Of a DNA stretch of 64,000 nucleotides, positions 12,282 through 21,187 are shown piece by piece; the first letter of the stretch is position 1, and each line of letters opens with the position of its first letter. The notes beneath the pieces were generated by a model that did no database searches, had not been told where the DNA came from, and saw only the letters and a program-made list of their open reading frames with translations. The position numbers and the translations under genes were made by a program. Source of the stretch: Petunia secreta (taxonomy: Eukaryota; Streptophyta; Magnoliopsida; Solanales; Solanaceae); assembly GCA_029990175.1 (NCBI GenBank), contig JARKIP010000011.1, forward strand, positions 29,238,001-29,302,000, read 5' to 3'.

Positions 12282-12489
12282 AGAGAAAGTAGTTTTAGAT
12301 AGAGAATTTTTCTTAGCTGAGAAAGATTACAATGAAAGCTAACTAACTAATTCTACTAACTCACTCCTACTTATATTCATCTAACCGACTTTTACACTAA
12401 CTAACTTATTAATAATTAACTTAGCACCTTATAGCTTCCCTATATGTACACTTTAGTTCCTAAACTATTTACAGTATTATACTTCAACA
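12202..12489 (-). repeat. 5' LTR of the minus-strand copia element
   Basis: This is the right-hand copy of the LTR pair. It is about 30 bases longer than its partner, mainly because of an AAG trinucleotide expansion at about 12255-12283. TCAGA follows at 12490-12494. Confidence 0.9.
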
Positions 12490-12494
12490 TCAGA

Positions 12495-13900
12495 TTCATT
12501 CTCAACTAGCATATTTATGTTAAACTCCCTTTCGACCGTGTACTTTATGGCAAACTTCATGTATTTTACTCTTTTTTTTTTCCAATTCTTAATGCCTATT
12601 TTTTATTGATAATTTATTGTTGAATACTAAAATTGAGCTATATATGTATGCCAATAGGAAGGATTTGGCGAAATGGTGGTAGATTGGAATTTGACCTAAA
12701 CACGGTGCCCGAAGTGGAGACTTAACAGTGTTTAATGCACATGGCGCAATTTGAGTCGATGATGCATCAAATATGTACAAGTATTTTTCAGGGTATCTAC
12801 ATTGTATCTCGACCGTACCAACAATGTATTTGTATTGTATATACATTGAATATGTAGTGTATTTTGTATATCAAAGTCTCTATTGTATCATTTCATTTTT
12901 TCTTCCTATTTTTGTGCATATGTTGTTTCTAACGGTATATAATAGTGTCAGTTACTTTATTACTTCTTATTATTTTTCTTTTTAATTTAATGTATCTACA
13001 CTGTATCTTTGTATTTAGTGTTTCATTTAATTTATTTTTATCATTCTTCTTATTTTTGCTTCTGGTGTTTTTTTCATATTTTTATTTTATTATATCTCAC
13101 TGTATCTTCACTGTTTCTGCATCATATATAACTGTTTCTGGACTATTTCTGCATTTTTTCACTGTTTCTGAACTGTATCTAACTGTTTCTGCACCGTTTC
13201 GGCGTTTCTGGGCTGTTTCTGCGTTGTTTCTACATTTCTGCATAATTTTCTAAAATTTATGCATTTTTTCATCAAATTTTTCTTTATTTGCTCTTTCTTT
13301 ATGGTGCAAACATACCTGTTCTACACTGTTTGTGCACTGTTTCTGCATTGTATCTACTATATTTTCACTGTTTCAATATTGTTTAGAAATTCCTGTATGA
13401 GGTCTTTCCTAATTTAGAAATTCTTCTACAATGTAAACTGAAGTTTGAGCATGCAATAATTTGTGAGTACCACTTACATGAAGTATCACTTGTTAAATTA
13501 CAAATATACCATAAATAAATTCATGCGCAATATCCCAGTCCAAATAAATAGGAAAGGTCCAAACTTCTTACTTATCTCCTATCACAGGCATGCTCCTTCC
13601 AGATTAACTTTTTACTTCTCCATTATAATTTAAATTCTACTTCTAATTAAAATTATTTTCTAAAATTTAGAATGGTATATCAGTGTTATATATGTCGTAT
13701 TTTGTATATTTCTCTTAATATACTACTCCTTTTCATTTTAATATATATATACTAGTATATTATAATTATTCTCATCACACTTAATTGAATGTTAACATAA
13801 TACATTAAGTTCTTACAAAACCATACCGATATACTATATATTGGCATATGATATATAGTATATCATTGGAATATTCGTGTTTCATTGAGTAATCATGAAA
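12495..13900. other. AT-rich spacer with degenerate short-word repeats
   Basis: No gene is recognised. From about 12785 to 13020 the words TGTATCTACA and TGTAT recur, and from 13090 to 13380 the word CTGTTTCTGCA recurs at irregular short spacing. The long open frames here come from this low-complexity composition. The segment may be the interior of an eroded non-autonomous transposon, but I found no convincing ends. Confidence 0.45.
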
Positions 13901-13906
13901 CAATTT

Positions 13907-13920
13907 GGGGGGGGGGGGGG
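13907..13920. repeat. poly-G run, 14 bases
   Basis: Fourteen consecutive G residues. The following bases (ATGGGAGACG, then a GGGAGGGG tract) keep the strand guanine-rich up to the GA microsatellite. Confidence 0.95.
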
Positions 13921-13968
13921 ATGGGAGACGATGGATAATAATTTGGGAGGGGACATGTGATGGTTAAT

Positions 13969-14088
<120 letters not shown>

Positions 14089-14411
14089 AATGGCTACTAG
14101 GTTTATCTGAAATAACTTCTGGTGGGATGAGAGAGTCTCAAGTGATTTGAAACTCTATAAATAGCACATTGTTTAGAGATAAAAGGATTTAGTATAACTA
14201 CAATATTTTATGAGAGAGATATTTAGTATATCTTAAACTTAGATTTAGAAAATTTTCTAAAAATAGTACTATTGAAGTTAAAATCCCTATGTATGGTATA
14301 AATTTTTATATATGGGGTTTTAGGTATTTTTCCCTAAACTCAAACTTCCTTTAGGGCCAGCCCAACGGTAAGGCGAGTGAGGCCTTTGTTTTAGGCCCCA
14401 TAATTATGGGG

Positions 14412-15546
14412 CAATTTACATAAGTATACAATTTGACACTCTTTTCTACACAAAAATTGCAATATTATCTCATTTTCAATACATAGCAACATTTTTTTTT
14501 CAACATAGCAAAATACATATAAAAGGTTATAAAATCCTAGATACACCTCCTACCACCCTCCAGCCACCTCCCTAGCACTGACGCCGACAGCCTACCACCG
14601 GATTTTTTTTAATTTTTGTGTGGATGTGTGTATTTTCACTATACGTACGATGTATGAACAATGATACATTGTACATACAGTGAAAATATAGTATATTATG
14701 CAAATATAATATATACACACACATACGATTATTGTATGTTGTATATTCTTTATATGGTTACTGTATGCACAGTGTATGCGTATCTATTCACCGGACATAC
14801 ACACCACATACAAATTGATAAGTCAATAGTACGTGTTGTGTATTTATTGTACGACAAGTGTATATTCATTGTATGTATAGCACATACACCACGCATACAA
14901 TGAGAATACACATTTTATATATTCCCGCAACCAACAACCAAACATACACCAGAAACCATCGTGGCTTCGCCGTGCCCTACCGGAAAATTCAGAAAACCAA
15001 AAAAAAAAAAAAAAAAAGAAGAGAAATACTTCAGCGCCACCGGATCTGCTCTGCTGTAGCAGATCCGGGCACAGCAAACCAAAATAAGGCAGAAGCAACA
15101 AATTTAAATACAATCGAAAGACAAGGAGCAACAACCACGACGGGGAGGGGGTGGGGGAGGAAGACGACGACTTCGTCGGCGTAATGGAGCTCCGACGAAG
15201 CACTCGCCGGAGCTCCGCCACAGATAACGAAAAACAGCTAAACAAAACGCAAAAAACACGACAGAGGCGGTGGGGAACGGCGACGGAGGACGGGAGAAGG
15301 GGCAGCAACCACTTGCGATGGTGTGGGTGGTGGAGACGACGATGGGGGTGGTGAACGCGGCCGAAAAATAAATGGGTTGGGGAGAGAGAGAGGAGAGAAA
15401 ACAGTGAGAAGAGAGAAAGAGATCTAAGATTTTTTGTGACATGTTTTGAAGCATTTCTAAAAATGTTGTTACGTTTGGTAAAGTGACAAAATATTGCTAC
15501 GTTTTTTTAAAAAGTTCCCTAAAATGACACTGGGTGTAATTTTTTC
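14412..15546. mobile_element. MULE-like non-autonomous element with long degenerate inverted ends
   Basis: The left end from about 14455 reads TTGCAATATTATCTCATTTT followed by a TAGCAACATTTTT word. The reverse complement of the right end reads AGCAATATTTTGTCACTTTA followed by a TAACAACATTTTT word, so about 100 bp at each end are inverted and related. Flanks ATAATTATGGGG (14400-14411) and ATAGTTATGAGGGG (15547-15560) look like a diverged 9-12 bp target duplication. The interior has inverted TATA/TGTATG words and a GC-rich segment (about 14950-15370) that looks like captured exon-type sequence, though I cannot name its source. Confidence 0.45.
14858..14911. repeat. imperfect hairpin, 18-bp arms
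   Basis: GTGTATATTCATTGTATG at 14858-14875 pairs with CATACAATGAGAATACAC at 14894-14911 in 17 of 18 positions, around an 18-base loop. It belongs to a run of TGTATG-type words between about 14640 and 14930. Confidence 0.8.
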
Positions 15547-15745
15547 ATAGTTATGAGGGGCCCTTTTTCTCCAGTAGAATCTACTTATATTGGCTAAGAT
15601 ATTTTTACGCTAATTGACATACTAAACCACTTAATTACAGAAAATACCGATACTTTTAAATAATTACCCTATATAACAACACTTTTAACATTTTATAAAA
15701 TATATAATTTTTTCATTTCCTTCCTCCCTCTCTACCCAAAATCCT

Positions 15746-15750
<5 letters not shown>

Positions 15751-15810
<60 letters not shown>
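15751..15810. repeat. (CT)n microsatellite, 30 units
   Basis: Thirty uninterrupted CT units. It is the inverted complement of the GA tract at 13971-14086. Confidence 0.97.
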
Positions 15811-15815
<5 letters not shown>

Positions 15816-16849
15816 CCTCTCCTCCACCAACCCCACCCTCCCGCCGTTCCCCACCCCCTCGCTGGTCGCCACCACTGCTTTGCTCCGCTGCGGCGAACTG
15901 GAGCAGATCTGCTCCTCTCTTTTCCGATCTTCTCCTCTTTTTCTTTTTTTTTTCATTTTATATGTGTATATGTGTGTATTTTTATGTATACATATGTATT
16001 TTGTAAATACAAATTCAGATCTGCTTCTCCTTCTTCTTTTTTGCATTTGAATATACACATTCAAATATAGGTGTATGTATCTGTATGTTCGTGTATATAC
16101 ATGTAATATTTTTCAGCACACAAGTGTATGTACGTGTATATCACTGTATGAACGTATATAGCTGAGCATCTATTTGTATTTTTTGTATGTTCTTTTGTGT
16201 GTATATCAAGTGTATGTGTGACATACATAAATTTGTATGTTTTGAGTTGTAGATCCGTAGATCCTTGTATGTATGTATGTGTCTAGTGTATGTCAAGCAT
16301 AGTTTTTTGTGTATTCACATATATTTTTTGTTTTATGTATGTTGCAAGTGTATTTTCAAAGAGAAATCAATGTTTATATGTGTATTTCATTTTTGTTAAT
16401 AACAATCTTAGTGCCTTTTCAATTAGAATTTTTAAAACTTTAGGGTAATATGAAAAATCTGAAAATTTTAAAATTTAAAGATCCCTCCCTTCCCAAATCT
16501 CATATTTTCAAATTTCAAATTTCAAATCTTATCTTTCATCTTCTTCTTCTTCATTTCTCTTGTTCCTTTTTTCTTTCTCTTCCGCATTTTCTTCTTTTTT
16601 TTTCTTACTCCTCCTCCTCCTCCTCCTCCTCCTCCTCCTCCTCCTCTTCTTTATCATCATCTTCTTCTCCTATCTCTTTCTTCTTTTGAATTTACAGTCA
16701 TTGTCGTCTTCTTCTTCTCCTCCTTCTTAATATAAAGTATGTTTTTAGTTTGATCATGAAGATCGATGGAGAAGATTTGAGAAATAATAAATTTTTAACC
16801 ATTGGAGGAAATTCTGATATCGATCCAACAAATTCTAAAATTGTTGCAC

Positions 16850-17065
16850 AAATTCTAATTTGTTGCAGCAAATTTCCAAAGTTGTTGCAACAAATTCAAA
16901 GTTGTTGCACAAGTTCTTATTTGTGCAACAACTTTGAAAAGTTGTTGCAACAATTTACTGTATTTGTTGCAACAATTTATCAATTTGTTGCAACAACTTC
17001 TGTAATTGTTGCAACAATCATCAAAGTTGTTGAACAACTGTCGCAGTTGTTGCAACAACTGAATC
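16850..17065. repeat. array of palindromic TTGTTGCAACAA words
   Basis: Around eight copies of the self-complementary word TTGTTGCAACAA, or one-base variants, occur at spacings of about 20-30 bases. Some extend further: CAGTTGTTGCAACAACTG is a perfect 18-bp palindrome at about 17053-17070. The strongest structure is at 16895-16938, where TTCAAAGTTGTTGCACAA and TTGTGCAACAACTTTGAA form perfect 18-bp arms around an 8-base loop. There is no gene here. The array matches the pattern of hairpin arrays seen in other elements of this window. Confidence 0.85.
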
Positions 17066-18233
17066 CGTTGTTGTTTCTTGTTTGATTTTAGGAGGAATTT
17101 TTGTAGTTGAGAAGGAGGAGAAGGTGAAGGGGGCGAAGAAAGAGGCAGAGATGGGTGAGGAGGAGGTGGGGAAGGTGGAGGATAGAGGTAGATGAGGAGG
17201 TGGAGATGAGGCAAAGAAGTGGAGATGGAGGAGGAGGAGGAGGGTGGTAGAGGAAGAGGAGGGGGATGAGGGGGAAGGGGGAGGTGAGGAGGCATGGGGC
17301 TATGTGTAAATATGAAAACATTGGGGTTTTAATATATTTGTTATTAGCACTAATCTTAAAAAGGGCACCTATATATAGCTAATACTAAAAACTTGAGTCA
17401 CCTATCCTATAATAGAAGACTCAAAAGGTACTAATAATAAAAAATCCCCTAGCAATGCAACCTGAGAATGAAAAATCAAAACAAAAACAAAAATATAAGC
17501 CTTGCTGATATCTTACTACTAATAATTATTAGAAAGCTTTACATTTTGTATCTTACTTTCAAGCTTCAAGCGCAGTACTTTCCTTGAACTCGTCACTACT
17601 ACAAGAATCTAAAGTGAGTTTGTTTTTTTTTTCTTAACGAGTTTTTATTAATTTTCGCATATCAAGATGGATGATTAGCTTCAAATAATTCCAATATTAG
17701 TATTATGTTGCAGGAGCTCTCTTTTTAGAGTGAAAAATGATAGTATTTTATATATTGTTTTGTCGCATGAATAACTTAGATATGTGTAAAGGTATAGATT
17801 TCTTTTTTTAAAGATACAATAATTTTTAAAGGTGTTATGTATTTAACGGATAATCATTAAAGCGATAACGCTAAGGCCCCGTTAAAGTTAGGCTTTAGGC
17901 CACAAGTTTCGTCGGGCTGTCCCGGGCATCCTTGTTACTTATTATATTTTATCATTTTATTAGTATTTCACTTTGCGATACTATCTTAGAGTACGTTAGC
18001 TCTGAGGAAATACAAGAACTTTTTTATTTTTTGGAAACTCCTTACTTTTGACATAATTTTTAAGGGAGAGGTTTGTGCTTCACTTATTAGTAAGGTAAAT
18101 CTTGACCTTAGTTACTTACACTTTTCTTTCTGACATTTTACAAATGCACACAAAAATGTGCATGGGCAATTTATTTAAATGAAGAAAAAGAATTAATAAA
18201 ATGACAGTCAGGTAGTTAATAAATCACAATTAG

Positions 18234-18333
18234 ATCGCAAATTGATGAGTTTTCTGCCATTGCCAAGTTGGGTGAAACCCCGTGGGAGTATAACTGGCCA
18301 GATTTGGGCCGAAGTGCACGAAGAGCCTACCTT
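18234..18333 (+). pseudogene. orphan exon-like fragment, unidentified
   Basis: A GC-richer island in AT-rich DNA reads QIDEFSAIAKLGETPWEYNW followed by PDLGRSARRAYLR. It is preceded by an acceptor-like TTAG (ending 18233) and followed by AG/GTGCGT at 18332-18339. The composition and flanking AG and GT look like a single internal exon left behind by gene decay or capture. I do not recognise the protein. The open frame begins at 18223 and stops shortly after the putative donor. Confidence 0.35.
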
Positions 18334-19084
18334 AGGTGCGTCATTTAAAATGTAGTTATATTGTAAATGTTATTTATTTTTTTGCCGCTAGGTTGAACTT
18401 CAAATTATCGTTTCTGAACTTGGGACTCGCCTGGCCTAACTTCAGGTCTAAAGTTCAACAGGCATAGGAAATATTCAACGTCAAACCTTGAAGTTTCTCA
18501 TAATAACTAAATACTAAATATTTCTAAAAATTGGCGAAAGCCCAAATGGCGCGCCAAAAATAGACTCCAATGTGAAACTTTTACAAGATCTACAGGAACA
18601 AGAAACTCGCTGAATTGCAGAAATATGCTACGGGAACAAATGGTTTGCATAAATGCCCTTGCTAACAGTGGTTCATCATAAATACCCTCCATTAGTTTAA
18701 TGAAAGATTTTTCGGACGAAAATACCCCTAACAACAAATAAAAAGGCCCGCCCATATCTCTCCCCTTCCTTTTCCCCATTCATGCGATCAATAAACCCTA
18801 AAAATCCATACCTTTTACAGATTCCTCCGTTCAAACGAAGATTTAAGGTAAGATTTCTTCAAATTGCGATTGACTTTTACTAAAAGTTCCATTAGTTTCT
18901 TTATAATTTCATTTAAATTTATGTTTAATTTTACTTTAAATTCTATATAAACTAAACGAGCTATGAAGTTTATTCATAATAATCCAAAAAACATGTTTTA
19001 TAGAAACACATGACATTAGATTGATTACAGTAATTATAATATGCAGATTCATAAAAATTTATTAATCTGTATTAATTGCAGAAA

Positions 19085-19935
19085 GTGTATGAATTCTCTA
19101 CCATTCTTGCCTATTGCCGAGACTTTAAACACATTTATCATGCGGACTTGCAGAGAAAGTCTCAGCCAAGACAAGCTCCGCTGCAATTAGCACATGCCAT
19201 AGACTGTTGGTTATTTCCAAGACTTTAAGCCCTGTTGCAAGGATAAACATCTCTGCAACTATTGGCTTATTACAAAGAGTTTAAGCTTTGATGCAATCGG
19301 CAACTTGCAGAGAAAGTTTGCAGCTCTGGTGCAATGGGCACCTTGGAGAGACTTCTTGGCTATTGCCAAGACTTTAAGCCATGTTGCAATGGGGAACTTG
19401 CAAATAAAGTCTGTACAATTCTTGGCTATTTCCAAGAATTGCAGTTCTAGTGCAATGAGCACCTTGGAGAGACTTCTTGGCTATTGCCAAGACTTTAAAC
19501 CTTGTTGCAATGACCAACTTGCAGATAAAGTCTCTGCAAGTCTTGGCTATTGCCAAGAGTTGAAGCTCTGGTGCAATGGGCACCTTGGAGAGGCTTCTTG
19601 GCTATTGCCAAGACTTTAAGCACTGTTGCAATGGGAACTTACAGATAAAGTCTCTGTAAGTCTTGGCTATTGCCAAGAGTTGCAACTTTGGTACAATGGG
19701 CACCTTGGAGAGGCTTCTCGGCTATTGACAAGACTTTGAGCCCTGTTGCAATGACCAACTTGCTGATAAAGTCTCTGCAAGGCTTGGCTATTCCCAAGAG
19801 TTGCAGCTCTGGTGCAATGGGCACCTTGGGGAGACTTCTTGGCTATTGCCAAGACTTTAAGCCCTATTGCAATGACCATATTGCAGATAAAGTCTCTGGA
19901 AGTCTTGGCCATGCCCAAGACTTTTACCTTAAGTG
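19085..19935 (+). repeat. left hairpin-word array of MULE-A, 121-bp higher-order unit
   Basis: Two monomers alternate, one of about 66 bp (with TTGCAATG...GATAAAGTCTCTGCAAG) and one of about 55 bp (with GGTGCAATGGGCACC and TTGGAGAGACT), giving a 121-bp repeat that occurs about five times. Each monomer starts with the stem-loop TCTTGGC-TATT-GCCAAGA. A second stem-loop is ACTTGCAG/CTGCAAGT (19517-19541), which in one copy has become ACTTACAG/CTGTAAGT (19637-19661), changed on both sides. A third is GGTGC-AATGG-GCACC. Long open frames on both strands across the array are artefacts of the repeat. Confidence 0.9.
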
Positions 19936-20362
19936 CAGTAGATAGGGCAACACTTTTACCCAACATTCCTTCCAATATACCATGATCCTGTTTCTATCTA
20001 AGTGATCTGTGTACGAAAATCTAAGCATATCCTTCGTATTTATTATGTGCAGTATTGGCACTATGGGAACGCATTGTATTTACATAGCTTATAATGGGAA
20101 ATGGGATGCAAACAGCAGATACATAAACCATGACATAAAGTTGATACTTGTCAAAGACGATATAACCTACCAGACGTTTGAAAAAGAAATTTGTAATGCT
20201 CTAAGCATCAACACTGATGAATGTGAAGCAAATATAAGGTTTAACATGAATATGGAAACGTGCAGAGGCATGATGGTAACAAATGATCAAGAACTTATGA
20301 CTTGCATGTATCTGCTGAAGAATGATGAGAATTTCAAAAAATCCCGTTTCATAGTAGAAGTT

Positions 20363-21170
20363 TGTCGCACCCAACTTTACCAAGTAAAATAAATGGTTTT
20401 CGACTTAGGGTAACTCGTTTGGAGTTAGAGTTTTGGAGTCGCTACCTAATAAATTTCCTAGGCGTATTAGGTCACCTATTAATTTCTAATTTTATTTAAA
20501 GAATTAACTCTGGGTTAGTCTACTAGTCAGAGACTTGGGAGTGTTTTTAGGTAGTTGAGGGATTTGATTTTAATTGAGAGATTGAGGGAGTGATAGGTGG
20601 GAAGGAAAATCATTTTGAAAATTTGTTTAAAATAAAATAAAAGAAAAAAATGAAAAATGTAAAATGTATAGTGCAATTGATGAACGTATCTAGACGAGCA
20701 CTCGTCTAGATTGAAAGTGAAAAGATTCAAATTTCAAATAACTGTGGAAAATTATGAATAAAATAGGACTGAGATATTCTAATTGGATTAAGATTCAACT
20801 AAAGGTGTTGAAATAAAAATAAAATATAAGTATACGTATATATATTGTATAATGGGATGAATAAATAATGAAACACACACATAACAAGCAATTGAAATGT
20901 AAATTAAATTAATTAAGTACAAATAGCCACAAATAATTACTAAATACTACAAATGCACTAAATTTTCACAAATAATCATATTTAACAAATAGCCTAAATG
21001 ATGTAAAATTATATAATATAGCCACAATTAAGTATATAATATATAAGTAAGGGATAACGCAAGTAAATGCATGCTTTCTAATGCATATTTTGCACAAATA
21101 GTCAAATTGCACCTTTAAGTTAAATTATAGCCGATTTTAGAAAATGGAGGGACAAAATTGGGTGTCAACA
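20363..21170 (-). repeat. 3' LTR of the Tat/Ogre-like element
   Basis: This 808-bp copy begins TGTCGCACCC on plus and ends GGTGTCAACA. The bases just inside (ACTGCCTCTCTTTGCCC, 21171-21187) are the complement of a purine tract. It contains the palindrome at 20689-20710. Confidence 0.92.
20689..20710. repeat. 22-bp near-perfect palindrome in the LTR
   Basis: TCTAGACGAG and CTCGTCTAGA form 10-bp arms around CA. The same palindrome is present in the other LTR at 27210-27231, so it has been kept in both copies despite the divergence around it. Confidence 0.9.
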
Positions 21171-21187
21171 ACTGCCTCTCTTTGCCC

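Larger units (their letters stand above)
6743..12489 (-). mobile_element. Ty1/copia retrotransposon, full length, with TCAGA target duplication
   Basis: Two related direct repeats bound the element (6743-7000 and 12202-12489), each starting TGTTAAAAT and ending CTTCAACA. The five bases outside both ends are identical: TCAGA at 6738-6742 and 12490-12494. A tRNA-iMet primer site lies just inside the right LTR and a purine tract just inside the left one, so the element runs on the minus strand. Gag, protease, integrase, reverse transcriptase and RNase H motifs occur in the correct order but with many breaks. I count roughly 35 differences between the LTRs outside a trinucleotide expansion, so the insertion is old. 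It contains a nested TRIM. Confidence 0.93.
15561..17460. other. low-complexity region with GC-rich, CCT and GTATGT word blocks
   Basis: The stretch holds a CT microsatellite, a GC-rich block (15820-15930), a GTATGT-rich block (15955-16350), a CTCCTC tract (about 16609-16645), the TTGTTGCAACAA array and a purine-rich block (17110-17300). Open frames on both strands here are composition artefacts. Its modular make-up resembles the interior of MULE-like elements, but I could not fix inverted ends. Confidence 0.45.
14355..17930. mobile_element. possible non-autonomous element with eroded GGxCAGCCC inverted ends
   Basis: The left end (GGGCCAGCCCAACGG, followed by several GGCC-rich words) resembles the reverse complement of the right end (GGGACAGCCCGACGA at about 17912-17926, also followed by GGCCTAAAGCC-like words). 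Both ends are rich in AGGCCCC words, unlike the surrounding AT-rich DNA. No transposase frame is present and no target duplication was confirmed. The interior contains at least one other insertion. The boundaries are therefore tentative. Confidence 0.35.

Noticed and set aside
14844..15454. Host gene on the minus strand with serine/leucine-rich frames
   Set aside because: The frames overlap in different phases, lack a domain and lie in a MULE-like element with biased composition.
16450..16689. Poly-serine open frame
   Set aside because: Arises from a CTC/TCC trinucleotide tract.
19305..19975. Plus- and minus-strand frames of about 100 residues over the MULE-A array
   Set aside because: Palindromic repeat units create open frames on both strands; the peptides follow the DNA repeat.
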